From Trichoplusia ni (lineage: Eukaryota; Arthropoda; Insecta; Lepidoptera; Noctuidae): a stretch of DNA of 64,000 nucleotides. Under the pieces are notes generated by a model. The model was not told the origin of the DNA, ran no database searches, and was given only the letters and a program-made list of their open reading frames with translations. Numbering within the stretch: position 1 is the first letter of the stretch; each line of letters begins with the position of its first letter. Location: the NCBI RefSeq assembly GCF_003590095.1, contig NC_039481.1, forward strand, positions 9,579,895 through 9,643,894. The letters are read 5' to 3'. The translations under genes were made by a program, and so were the position numbers. This document shows, piece after piece, positions 22,201-32,700 of this stretch.

Positions 22201-25200
22201 GGTTATTGCAGTTGTGGAAGTAGGATAGTGCTCTTCGCTGTATATTGCGACGCCACGCTTCTATGACTTTAAAGGGTGGCTGTAGCCTACGGTGAAGGAG
22301 TAAACTATTAAGAATCAAATTCATGGTGTTCCAGTGTTGGAGTACGTCAGCCCGCGGCATAGGACGTTGGTGGCCAACCTGTCCATCGCGCTGTACTTCG
22401 GCGCTGGCTGCCTCTCCCTGCCCTGGCTCGCGGTCTGGATTGGGGATTGGAGGATGCTGCTCTGGGTCACCTCAGGGCCCATGTTGATCTCACTCGTGGC
22501 TGGCTACCTCATGCCAGAGAGTGCCAGGTTAGTTCAGAGTCGCTACTATCCTTAAACAGACTAAGAGATGTTTATTAAGCTGTTTTTGACTAAGGTATCA
22601 AAGCTCATACCTTCACGAGATGTGAAAGTAAGAGAGGCACAGGACGTTATTATTATTCTCATTAAACATAAAATACAAATCGAAAAACGATAAATAGGAA
22701 AGCAAAAGAAAGTTTTTCATTATAGATTGGCGCTCAGAATCATCGATGTCAGATATCTTTTATTGGAGCGATCGCTTCAATTGACTCAACTGTGAGACAC
22801 TTTATTGAAGGGTGTTCTTTCCAGATGGTACGCGAGTCGAGGCCGCGTCAACTCAGCTGTGTCAGTGCTCAGGAAGTTTGAAAGAGTCAACGGTACCAAG
22901 ATTCCGGACGATGTCATGGATGAATTTATTGTGAGTTTAATCATTAACGGCCGCTTTCTATATTCGATCTCGAATCTAAGATTCAAATCAATCCAGATTT
23001 TACTCAATCCCTCGATTGAGCTTGAATCTACATTTCATTAATCGATCTCGTCTCGAAATCCATCGAAAAAAAACGGATAGATCGCCCTGCTAAACGTCTT
23101 GTTTTACGCATGTGCAGAAAAAGTACTTCAGCGATTATTAATGATTAAAATGGTGGCTTTTTTTCTTAAAGCTTATCTATTTTATGTATAATCACTAGAA
23201 ATTGCACAAAATACAAAAATAAAAGATGGAGAAGTCGTAGCGGTAAAATACTGTAATTCTACCTCAAGATTAGAAAAAGCATAAACGACAATAAACGTTT
23301 ATTGATGAGCAACGGAACGTCAGTCAATCGAAAAGTTGTCAGTCAGTTTGACATTAACATAATATAATTGCAAGTTTTTTTGTTGTTTGTTTTTCCGATG
23401 TCTCTCTGTCTGTGTCTGTTATTGAATAGAATACAGCGGTAATATTCGAGCGCGTTCAGAATAAGTTCACGCGCCATCTGTACAAGAAATTGTATGGGGT
23501 GTATCCGTTCTACCTACTCATGGATCTCACTCTGTTTGTTCTGGGCATGGTTGGCAATAATCAACTGTATATGAGATGGGAATTTGCACTGGTCGTCTAC
23601 TTGGTGAAGGTGCTTCGTGGAGTGGAGAATCACCCGGAAGTATTGCAGCGCTTGAGTGTGTGTACCGGACCGCTACGTGTGGCGGCGGCGAAACCCGCAC
23701 CTACTGATAGTTCCTACAGCGAGAATCCCAAAGCACCTTACAAGAGCTCTCCACACCACCAACTTCTTCAAAAGCAGACTGACGTGTTTATATGTTTTAA
23801 TAATGTAATGTGTTGCAATTTTTGTTTAGTTTAAGTTCTTAGCTGTCGCATTAGTGTAAACCCTGTAATGATACTCATGGTTTTAAATAAATAAATCAAA
23901 ACGAGAATATTATAATCGTTATCTATTGATTCCAGTATTATAGATATTGGTAAAAGTGTACTTAAAAACAGGCCTGTTGGTCTAGTGGTTAGTGACCCTG
24001 ACTGCTATACCGGAGGTCGTGGGTTCGATTCCCGCCCAGGACAAATGTTGTGTGATGAGCATGATCATTTGTTCTGGTGTCTGGGTGTAATTTATCTATA
24101 ATATGTATGTATTTAGAAATATATAAGTAAGTTTATCAGTTGTCTGGTTACCATAACACAAGCTCTGCTTAGCTTGGGATCAGATAACCGTGTGTGAGTT
24201 GTCCCATGATATTATTATATTATTATTATTACTTAGTACACAAAAACTATAATACCGAGAGCAAAAAAGTTTAAGCGTCAGCTTATGCTTAGCAATCCAA
24301 AAGAATTACTGAGCGCTGGTCTTCAGCTTAAATCCTTGACCCCCGTTTACAAGTAAAGTACAGAACAACCACTCGATACCTACATCACAATCACAATTAC
24401 AAATTTTAAGGACAGAGTTTGTTCTACTTCGCTGTCACTACTATCCCAGTCCGATAGCTGAGCTAATACTTCAAGATCGCTATCACTATCACTTGAAAAT
24501 ATTTCCATTTTAACAGATTTCTCAGTACAATCCGTAAAAAATTGGGGATCGCAATTATAGATCAAAAAAGGCCAAAAATCGATTTGTCAAAACCAGAGAT
24601 CGGTTATAGAAAACGCATAACTGTCACTTTCGTACAAATACCAATCTAAAATCTCGATCCGCCCTCCCAAAGATAGATTGAAGAAAAAGATCGAGAAAAC
24701 GATCCATGGATCGGTTATAGAAACACTAAAAGTTGTAAATGGATTCAAATGTCAATCTCGATCCGTAAATTAGGGATTGAGATCGAATATAGAAAGCGGC
24801 CGCTAATAGCACATCAATCATCGAATACAATAATTGTGGTCTATTCTATAATGTTTATGTAACTTTTAAGTTATTCATGTTTTGGTCAAAACGCAACACT
24901 TTTTAAAATATAAAAAATCTTTTTAAAATATAAATCCGTCTAATGCAATCTCAAATTGTGAAGATCCAAAACATGACGGTTTATCGTTACCCGCTCAAAT
25001 GGAAATCAATAACTGCATATATTGAAGTACGAGTTAAGTACGTACACGCTGCAGTAAGTATTGGTCCTAACAAGCAAATTAACAGAAATCTTTGTCCCTT
25101 AGATGTCTGTAAACAAGTCCAAGACATCTGGCGAGTCCCTCCTGGTCCTCGCGAAGAGCGCCCCCCTCCGCGTGACCATGCTGCTCATGTTCTTCGTGTA

Positions 25201-27640
25201 CATGTCCTGTTCGGTGATCTTCGACGGGCTGGTGCGCATGTCCGACGCCTTCGGACTCGACTTCTTCATCGCGTTCACTATGACGTCAGCGACGGAGATG
25301 CCCTCGGTTGTGCTGCTTGCTTTCCTTCTTGATAGGTACGTTAAGAGTTGTTCTTAAAGATTATATATCTGAGGCCCATCAATACCTCTTATAGTGAGAC
25401 AGTTTGCAGTTGTGGAAGAGATACTCTCTCTTCCACAACTGCGCTGTCACACTCACTACCCGGTTTTGAAAACCTCTGATTTCTGAAATATGATTCCTTT
25501 TTTGTATACAAATATGTAGCACTTTGTAAAAAGTTTGAATACTGACCTTAACAATTGAATTACAGACTTGGAAGAAGAAGCATGACTGCGGGCCCAATGT
25601 TTATAGCTGGAGTGCTAATACTCGTCGCAATGTTTGTACCTAAAGGTTAACCTTTAACATATACTTACTATCTAACGTAACTTTATTTATCGAGTGTGTA
25701 ATGAAATACATATCTATATACCATAGCAAACTCGGCGAACTCCGTTTCGCCACCAGATGGTATTCCCGCTTTTCTGTTGAAATTTTTCCTGAATTTTCTT
25801 TACTGTAATGCCTCATGGAGCCCGAGACCTTTCCAACGAATGTAAAACCGTGGAAATCGGTTCGTGCGTTCTGGAGTTATAGCGTCAGGAAGGAAAACCC
25901 GACTTATTTTTATATAGTAGATAAAACTGTTCAGTGTAAGAATGATACCCACTTAGCCCAAAATTTATCTACCCAAGCGCTCAAGTTATCTTGCAGCAGG
26001 CCTCATCTCGGCTTATCCGGCTTGTGGTTGCGGCTGCATCCGGAATGAAGTATTCATTTTCTAAAAACTTCTTCTTCTGCAACGGTTAAATATGTCATAT
26101 CTGCTTGACTAACTGCAAACGCCCGCTTCATTTCTGGACTTCTAGTATTATAAATCTTTTTTTTTGATGTGCAGGTATTCCCCAAGCGTTGCTGGCAGTG
26201 TTCTCGCGGTTCTGCATCAACATGGCGTACAACGCCGTGATCCAGTGGGCCACGGAGCTGCTGCCCACGGGCGTGCGCGCCTCGGGCTCGGCCGCGCTGC
26301 ACATCAGCGGATACGTGTCGGCGCTGCTGTCGCCCTATATTGTGTTCTCTGTAAGTGTTTTCCCACAATTAGTCCGGTCAATCGAGTTTATCATGTGTTT
26401 TAAGCTCAGACAATGCGAGAAATATCGTGCAATTTGCGATGCATTGTCAGCGATGATATATATACTCTTGATCATATATACTCTTGATGCTAGAGCTTTG
26501 CGGCTCTTCAGTAGTTGTTTGTTTGTTGTATTTGCGGCCCTTCATATCGAACGATGTTTCTCACATCGCCTTAATGAAAATTTTCTTAAGAAGCCTGCTG
26601 TTATACTTCTTATGATCTGTTGACATTGAAAATATCATGTTTAACGTCAATCTTAATTGTATGAAAATAATGAAATTTTGTTTCGTTAGGTTACGTAACT
26701 GAGATCTGTCATTATTATACATTCGAGCGTTTTCCATCGATAATAGGGATCATGATAAAAAAAAATTGCACTGTCCGTCTTGTAGTTTTTTGTATAAATA
26801 TGGATACGTATTTTTTAATTTGTCCCGCAAACATAATTTGACCAAATTACAGTGAATGAAACTTACGCGTGACGTCACGATTGAGTATAAATTTTACCAT
26901 ATCGTTACGAGAACAAACCCCCTCTCCTTTAAAGCAGTTAATCTTTGTCAATTCTAGTTTTTCTGAAAAAGGAAAAAATACGTGTCTCATACTTTTCAAT
27001 TATCTAACTGAGGGACTAATGAGATATTTTTATTTTTATACCCAGTCATCATCCCTATTACGATTGCCGAAATGTCATTTGGCTAGAGTCGCCATTTTTA
27101 TTCTTATGGATTTTTTTTCGTATTTACCACAGGAACGCTTATGGACTCTACTGCCACTTTTGATCATCGGCGTCACATCTCTAGTGGCGTGTGGGGCCAG
27201 CTTGGTCCTGCCGGAGACTAAAGGCCGGCCCATGCCGCAAACGATGGCTGACGGCGAGGCCATTGTCAGGGGCCAAATGTTATGCGGGTCAGTACTTTCT
27301 TTATGATACCAACTGAATACCGACTTAACCAGTCGGTATTCAGGTAAAGATATTGAAGAATATAAAACACTTGTTACTTCTTCGTAGGTAGTCTATTGAA
27401 AGCTTACATTACCCATGCATTTATTAAAAACCAATATTTATAGATGCGTATTTGCGCGAATTTAATTATGTATAGTTTATGCGTGAATTTTATTCTCTTT
27501 AATAATTTTGTTTTTCTCTGATCAACAACAGTAATTTGTCCTCGTTATCTCATTTTCCGTTTATATTCATTCACAGGAAAAGGAAAGATATTGAAGAGCC
27601 ACAGTGGAAAAACGAGAAAGAAAAAGCTTTGATTACATAG
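10244..27640 (+). CDS. SLC22-like organic cation/carcinine-type transporter (MFS), 12 exons
   Basis: Exons: 10244-10282, 18111-18337, 20650-20833, 21262-21391, 21679-21807, 22335-22527, 22825-22930, 25103-25335, 25566-25645, 26175-26350, 27133-27287, 27577-27640 (TAG). All introns are GT-AG and the phases join without a break to 571 aa. The protein has a hydrophobic TM1 at about residues 44-66 and a large extracellular loop with Cys and an N-L-T site. The MFS signature GWLADEYGR is at 180-188, MPESARW ends near 302, DRLGRR is at 413-418 and LPETKGRP is near 525. These mark the SLC22 organic cation/carnitine/carcinine branch, plasma-membrane solute carriers; the substrate cannot be read from sequence. 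Exon 1 (MAHEMKTLNGRKE) is inferred from its phase-0 donor GTCAGT and the upstream TATA; the ORF at 16.9 kb is a rival first exon. A polyadenylation signal AATAAA lies at 28,619-28,624. Confidence 0.85.
11375..11526. mobile_element. 152-bp MITE with inverted termini
   Basis: CTCTAGCCAAGTGACATTTC at the left end is mirrored by GAAATCTCACTTGGCTAGAG at the right end (one mismatch over 20 bp), and the interior is AT-rich. No coding frame and no clear target duplication are visible, so the superfamily is not assigned. Part of the same terminus ('gaaatgtcatttggctagag') recurs near 27.07 kb. Confidence 0.6.
15018..15206. repeat. Degenerate tandem repeat, 3 x 63 bp
   Basis: The anchor ATCGG recurs at about 15,018, 15,081 and 15,144, exactly 63 bp apart. 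Each unit reads roughly 'atcggcgaa..ttcgttcg..aac..cgtcg..tttcggcgaa..'. The units are diverged from one another. The period is a multiple of three, but I see no long open frame. Confidence 0.6.
16907..17430 (+). CDS. Unidentified Ser/Gln/Arg-rich ORF, possible alternative first exon
   Basis: The frame starting at 16,918 encodes 170 residues, rich in Ser, Gln and Arg (SQSSRQPSQSRSG near the start) and ending at a TGA at 17,428-17,430. A second overlapping frame starts at 16,907 (137 aa). Base composition is clearly more GC-rich than the flanks. A diverged copy lies at about 29,016-29,180, again just upstream of a copy of transporter exon 2. Across the best-aligned 14 codons the 16,918 frame has four synonymous and three replacement codon differences, and the other frame has only replacements, which favours the 16,918 frame. 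A GTGTGT at 17,410 would be a phase-0 donor compatible with exon 2 at 18,111. It could instead be a transposon relic. I recognise no family. Confidence 0.3.
20470..20555 (-). repeat. Dispersed repeat tail with ATGATG run
   Basis: On the minus strand a 'gctagctcgaggcttatgcccagcag' like block precedes an ATGATGATG run. This is the common lepidopteran arrangement of a non-LTR 3' end. The copy is poor, and it lies in intron 2 of the transporter. Confidence 0.35.
21866..22020 (+). mobile_element. tRNA-derived SINE copy in intron 5
   Basis: It begins with GTGCCGAGTGGTTGAGGTCA, then 'gcctgttctgagtctgggtgtcattgcgcatgtg', 'gtgaaaccccccgcgacacaaggattaaattcc' and a T-rich end. It is the same family as the minus-strand copy at 8.28-8.49 kb but has lost most of the B-box region, so it should not be transcribable by pol III. 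Confidence 0.6.
23427..23900 (+). pseudogene. 3' fragment of a jockey-like non-LTR retrotransposon
   Basis: Translation from about 23,430 gives 'VQNKFTRHLYKKLYGVYPFY', then LFVLGMVGNNQL and YLVKVLRGVENHPEVL. This is the C-terminal tail after the reverse transcriptase domain of jockey-type elements. A frameshift near 23,660 moves the continuation (CVPDRYVWRRR..PTAR..LTRALHTTNFF) into the next frame. An A-rich AAATAAATAAATC tail ends it. It is 5'-truncated and dead, and lies inside the Harbinger-like element. Confidence 0.65.
23971..24235 (+). mobile_element. tRNA-derived SINE with ATT-repeat tail
   Basis: It opens with a 72-nt tRNA-like head: A box TGGTCTAGTGGTTAGTGACC and B box GGGTTCGATTCC, ending CCCAGGACA. 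A non-tRNA body ('gtgtctgggtgtaatttat', 'gcttgggatcagataaccgtgtgtgagttgtccc') and a run of ATT repeats follow. The head could be mistaken for a tRNA gene, but the acceptor stem is imperfect and the body is that of a SINE. It differs from the family at 8.3 kb. A fragment of its kind is at 33,128-33,190. Confidence 0.65.
25398..25449. repeat. Hairpin-forming inverted repeat in intron 8
   Basis: GTTGTGGAAGAGA and TCTCTTCCACAAC face each other across a 5-bp spacer, and the outer GACAG/CTGTC pairs extend the stem with one bulge. It probably derives from a palindromic MITE; a related 'gcgagagg..acactacaatatgtagagcgc' block is near 55.06 kb. Confidence 0.5.
25735..25922 (+). repeat. Dispersed lepidopteran repeat, non-LTR/SINE tail type
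   Basis: Blocks in order are ACTCCGTTTCGCCACCAGAT, 'ttttcctgaattttctttactg', 'gagcccgagacctttccaacgaatg', 'aaatcggttcgtgcgttctggagttatagcgtcaggaagg' and 'cttatttttatatagtag'. I recognise this as a widespread lepidopteran repeat. It lies in intron 9 of the transporter. Confidence 0.6.
26640..27095. repeat. Probable DNA-transposon relic in intron 10
   Basis: An inverted pair, 'cgataatagggatcatgat' at about 26,739 and 'atcatccctattacgattg' at about 27,048, encloses some 300 bp. That interior includes GCGTGACGTCACGATTGAGT and 'accatatcgttacgagaac'. Just outside the right arm is 'gaaatgtcatttggctagag', the terminus seen in the 11.38-kb MITE. The boundaries and class are uncertain. Confidence 0.35.
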
Positions 27641-28618
27641 CGCTGTGGCGACAAACTGTGTCTGTTAATGGACCTGCCGGCAGAAGTTGAAGACGCAACT
27701 CGAAGTGTTAGGAGTTACCCGCAGATGTACTTAAAGGTGCTCTCCACACGTACAATAAACCTACTTATAGCTTAGGTAATAATGACGAATTTCAAAATAT
27801 TTTTGAATTTGAAGTCGCTCAGTGATTTATAGTATAACAAACTTGTATTGTGAATGAATGATGGTTCACTTTGTGAAAAACTCAGGGACCTGAAATTATA
27901 ATAACTAGATAATATTAGGAAAAAGACAAATCAATAATATAATTGTTCAAATGATTGTCATATTCAAGTGCCTTTGGGTGTCAATACTGTTTTGGTACAT
28001 TGTAAGACCCCAAAACTGGATTCGAACGGTTCTCGGTAAGGTAAAGTTTTAATAATATAAGATGCCTTGTTATCGCTTTGTGATATTTATTAAATAATTT
28101 GTAAGCAGTTAGACCTGTCTAGATGAAGCTTCCAGTATGTTAAGATATTGTTAGCAGCCTTTTCTTATAAAAATAATGAATTGTGCAATTAATATGATAC
28201 GGCAACTAATAAATAGTACATGGTATATTTTGCTCAGAACTACTTGGTCAATTCTAAGTTCGGTACCTAGTATTTTAAGAGACAATGACATTTCAGTTTG
28301 TCAATTAAATGTTTATAATAATATTAAGTCGTAAACACGACGCTTGCTCATTGCCTTCAGAGTTTATATTGACAGCTGACATAAAACTCAAACTACACCT
28401 AATTATAATTATTGGTCTGCCTCTACATCAGGCAGATTTAGGTATAGAGAAAGAAAGTCACATGAACTCACATCATAATGGAGCAGTTCACTTGCAAATG
28501 TTTGTTTTTAAAATAATCTAGATTAATGTAGTTAAACATGTTTAATTAATGAACATGGTCACAATAAAGAACAAATAGTAGGATATTTACTGTGATAATT
28601 GTATGTAAAGAATGATTC

Positions 28619-28624
28619 AATAAA
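28619..28624 (+). terminator. Polyadenylation signal of the transporter gene
   Basis: AATAAA about 1 kb after the stop at 27,640, with another AATAAA near 28,563. The interval 27,641-28,640 is AT-rich, has no coding frame of note, and is best read as 3' UTR. Confidence 0.5.
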
Positions 28625-28865
28625 GCTTATTCCATAGTTTGAACTCAAAAAAAAATATGTAAAAATGAATTTCCTTTTTAAATTTTTATTAAGGCTTTTT
28701 CAAATACGACCATAAAAGACCAAGTCCCAGGACTAGTTTTTAATTTTTGTTTTTTACGTTGACTTGTTAATAATTATCATCTTTAATTTAGAATAAGTCT
28801 GAGTAATTGTATGATAAATAGTTAAATATTGTAATAATAATAACATGAGGTTGTACAATACTTTT

Positions 28866-29700
28866 AGTAAAAGTATTAATTACGATTTAAGTTGTTTTAT
28901 TTTACGTGCTTCTAGTATAGAAAATGACGTCGCGATCCTTGAATACACCACATTTTTTAAATTGTTCCTTGATCGTTTAAATTATGAAAACATATTTCTT
29001 TATTTCGTCTAAATAAAAATAACAAAATGCCCATATTATCTTCAGCCTACAATCTTCAAGACAGGAATCTCAGTCGAGATCTGGAAGCAGACCCTCACTC
29101 TCTCCCCTGTCTGTCACTCTGTCCCCGTGCGACAGAGTGACACGCCACAAATCAGATAAAGCTCTGAAGCTCTGAGCTCATTTCGAAAATTAATACATGA
29201 TTTTACAATTGCAACAAAAAGTGACACGATTATCCACACGTTTGTAGGTTGACCCTAAGGCATTTCACCTATTGCTGTGATGAATGTCTAAAGCTATATC
29301 ATTATTACAAGAACCACAAGCAGACTTACAGATAAAACACTCAGAGTCAGATACACTGAAGGATGTGCTGCGCCACGTGGGCGAGTTCGGGCGCTACCAG
29401 AAGATCCTGTTCCTCCTGCTCATGCCCTTCGGTTTCTTCTTCGCCTTCTTGTACTTCGTGCAGATGTTCATCACGCTGACGCCAGCGACGCACTTTTGTG
29501 CTGACCCGCTGAACCCGAATTAGCGAATCTAGACTTAGAACTTAGGTCAAAAGGTAAATTGCTATGTTTTATAAGGGTCAGTCCCACTTGGTCGATAAGT
29601 TGTTAAGTAAAAGTGTTAATTACGGTTCGTTTTATATGTTCATAATACCTATACATCTATCATGAATAATGACGTCACGATCCTATTCAACACAGCTCGA
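28866..29700 (+). repeat. Local duplication carrying a partial transporter copy
   Basis: The ends resemble each other. 28,866-28,945 (AGTAAAAGTATTAATTACGA ... AAAATGACGTCGCGATCCT) aligns with 29,607-29,690 (AGTAAAAGTGTTAATTACGG ... AATAATGACGTCACGATCCT). Between them lie a copy of the intron-1 ORF start (about 29,016-29,180) and of exon 2 (29,311-29,557). The block sits between the 3' ends of the transporter and TFIIF genes. Confidence 0.6.
29311..29557 (+). pseudogene. Broken copy of transporter exon 2
   Basis: It aligns codon for codon with exon 2 at 18,111-18,337. Over the core (about 29,366-29,502) only three bases differ from the parent in roughly 137, while the first 55 bases and the last 40 are far more diverged. 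The acceptor AG is now AA at 29,309-29,310, and the donor GTCAGT reads GTCAAA. An 8-bp insertion after the codon for Ala in THFCA shifts the frame into a TAG. No further transporter exons follow before the TFIIF gene. A 79-codon frame from 29,284 remains open through it, so a short product is conceivable but unlikely. Confidence 0.75.
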
Positions 29701-29741
29701 TCCACACCTCAAATAAAACATCATAACATAAGTAATGAGAA

Positions 29742-29747
29742 TTTATT
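29742..29747 (-). terminator. Polyadenylation signal only 7 nt after the TFIIF stop codon
   Basis: On the minus strand the stop TGA (29,757-29,755) is followed by ATTGTGG and then AATAAA. If used, the 3' UTR is only about 25-35 nt. No second AATAAA is visible in the next 100 bases downstream on that strand. Confidence 0.5.
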
Positions 29748-29754
29748 CCACAAT

Positions 29755-32700
29755 TCACGTGTTCTTTATACTAAGGTACATTTTCCCGTTAATGTTCTGC
29801 TTGACGGGGTTGATTCGTTTGAGGATCTGCGTCATGGTCTCGACGAGGCGCTCGCTGCTGACGCCCGTGCGCTTGGACTTGAACTTCGTAAGGAGTTCCG
29901 TTGTCGTCATAGGTTTGCGAGCGAGGTATCGCCGTACTGCTTCCTCTGTTACGCCGCATTCGCTGTGAATACAAAGAGGATATACACGTTATATGTGTCT
30001 ATAAATTCGATTTTTTATTGTGTTTTCAAAGTGCTTTGGTGTGGTTAGTTGAAGAATGTTGTTTTTTAGGATTCCGTACGTAAAGGAGAAAAATGGAATC
30101 CTAGTACTAACGGTTTGCCTTATGGTTCGTCCGTTCGACACTATACTGTATCTCATTAACCGAGAACAGTTGAAATTTTCACAGATGATGTATTTTATTG
30201 CCTTTAAGGACCAATTGTAAAATTCATAGTTTCGAGATGAGTGATATGTGTTACTATAAATTTATTTGCTACATAACCGATTTGTTGTCTTTAGCTACAT
30301 GTACTGGTTTTCATACTTTACTTAATCTTCTAAGTGTATGAGTATACTCACGTGTAGCTGGCGTCCAGCTTGGGTCGCTTGGTGGGCGGCGCGTTGGAGT
30401 TGGCGGCGTTAGCGGCCGCCACCGCCAGCGCCGCCGCCGAGCTCGGCGGGGACGACGCGCGCCCTGACCCTGCACAAGGGACATGTAGTACTTAGGCTCT
30501 GGTTATACATACATTGGTTTCTACTGACTAATATGATCGATAACATTAAAGACAGCCTTCTTCGATAAATCAACCAATACAAAAATAATTGAACCAGTAT
30601 TTCCCAGTAGATTTTAGAAAAAAATACTTTGAAGAACTATGCATTTCAAATGACTTGATAACTGTCTTAGTGAGTATGATTTGCATGTGATTATTAAAAT
30701 TACTATAAAATACGCTAATAACATAAAAAAATCATTGTTACCTACGTAAAAAACAATCCGATCAGGTTAATTTTTTGATAGCTGTACAATTTTGATAAGT
30801 ACACAGTTCTGAATAAACTTCAAACACAGTCATGTTAAAGGATACTATTGTACCTTTATTATTATACTACGATACGTACCGCTAGTACTCGCAGAAGGTC
30901 CGTTCTTGTCGTTGCTCTTGCTCTTCTTGGGTTTCTTGGCGGCCGGCGCGCCGCCCTCCGGGTCCGTGTCCGAGTCCGAACTCAACTCGCTACTCGAATC
31001 TGTTGAGAGGAGCACTTATTTTAACAAACATTTTAGTAACACTTTCAGCTAACTATACAAAATTTTGACGAACAACGTAGTTATTTAATAAGCTTGTATA
31101 TGAACGCGGAACAAAGGGTGCGGATTGTGGAGGTTTTATGAAATCATATTAATGGACACAGATTCGCTCTTTTTTAATGAATAAGCACCCAAAAGAAAGA
31201 AATGCTTTTAAGAAAGATATTTCTTAGAGAGGCACTGTACCCTAAAACCGTCCCGTAAACATAATTTTGTGCTTATAATAACTATTACTAGATTCTGAAC
31301 CGCCGCGTTTGCTCATGATTAACTCCGTTGCTGGCCGAAAGTAGTCGGGCAATCTCAATAAATACGCGTGAGTAAACCGTTTCATGAATGAAAATAACTT
31401 TGTTGAGCCAGTTCCTCTCCTGACCGGCCCATACTCCCTCTTTCCTACCCTCACCTTTCTTCGCATCATCAGGTTTCTTCTTCTTTTTGGTGAGCTTGCT
31501 GGCGCGCTCCTCACCCTCCTTGGTGGGCTCGTCCTCCTGCTCTTCCTCTTGTTCTTTGTTCTCTTGTTCCTCTTCCGAGTCCTCGTCCGAAGCCAGGAGC
31601 TTTCTGCAAGTACAGTAGAATTGGTTAAAAGGGGTATTTCCACTCGTATCTAAATCAAACTTTCCACATATAAATCTAAACGAGAAACTCCCCTTATAAG
31701 CTAATTTGCATACAAGTGGCTTATGCCTCTTGTAAGCAAATAATTACAAACTCGTAGCAACTTATACCGCTACTAAATAAGACAATTAATCATTGACAAA
31801 ATATTCTTCAATTTTTTTTCATTTTATCTTGTACTGGCTCGTGTAATTTGTAATGCAGCATGTAGGATGATGGTTACCTTAGCGCGTCTTCTTCAGCCAC
31901 ACCTTGCATCTCCTTGTTTGTTTTCGTCTCGTGATCTGATTCACTGCAATTAAGAATTTGTTTCAGTGTTGATAATGTACGATAGATAGGTTTCCACTAA
32001 GAATAAATCTTAATGTATCAGTGTTGTCAAAAAATCATTTTTTTTTCTAAAATAACGTAACATAAATCATTTCTTTGAAGAGTGTTTCGACAAAATCAGG
32101 CATTTATTTACCGAACAGCAATAAGTGAGACATTGCGTCACGTCTTGCAAAACACCAAGTTGTAGCCGTCATTTTATAATAAATTGAACAATTATTTTAA
32201 AAACATTAGTGATATAAACAAACTCGACTGGTACGCAAGATGCGACGCCATTCAAAACGCCACCACTGCCTTGGTATTTTTCGAGAACAATTCATAGTTG
32301 TTATACATAAGTAAGTTTACTAAATTAACTTTAGAAACTTAGCTGTAGGGTTAAACGAACTAACAAATTTTCGATAGAGACTCATTCAGTTTGAATCTTT
32401 AGTTTCAAGTTTTAGCTACAATTACTCCATACCTCTCTGAAGAATCTGATATGTAGTCCTTCTCCCGCCCCTCCTCGTCTCCATCATCACTCTCTTCGAA
32501 GGCTTCATCTTCCACTTTCTTCTTTTTCTTGTTAGCAGCCGCTAAAGAATAAGAATAATGTAGAATGAACTTTATAGTGATCGGAATAAGGTTGAAATTA
32601 AATCTTAAATGCAGCAGAAAATCCTCTGGGCAATATTGAGAGGAAAAATAGGTTAAATATTAGTTTGGCTTCAGCATTCTCAAAAAAGACACAAGTTATG

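Larger units (their letters stand above)
22943..24808. mobile_element. Harbinger-like DNA transposon relic with inverted ends
   Basis: CGGCCGCTTTCTATATTCGATCTC at the left (from 22,947) is repeated inverted at the right (24,780-24,803), perfect over about 24 bp. Flanking bases are TTA/TAA-like, as expected for a 3-bp TWA target, but not a clean direct repeat. A minus-strand frame at about 24,395-24,510 encodes MEIFSSDSDSDLEVLAQLSD, like the acidic N-terminus of Harbinger (HARBI1-like) nucleases. The rest of the transposase is missing and two other elements have landed inside. It starts only about 15 bp beyond the 3' end of transporter exon 7. Confidence 0.6.

Noticed and set aside
23971..24045. 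tRNA-like sequence with A and B boxes
   Set aside because: The acceptor stem does not pair cleanly and a SINE body with an ATT tail follows directly, so it is called a SINE, not a tRNA gene.
31384..31653. 89-codon plus-strand frame rich in Leu that looks like membrane segments
   Set aside because: It is antisense to the Lys/Glu-rich TFIIF exon 10; the Leu/Phe content comes from reading GAA/AAG codons backwards.
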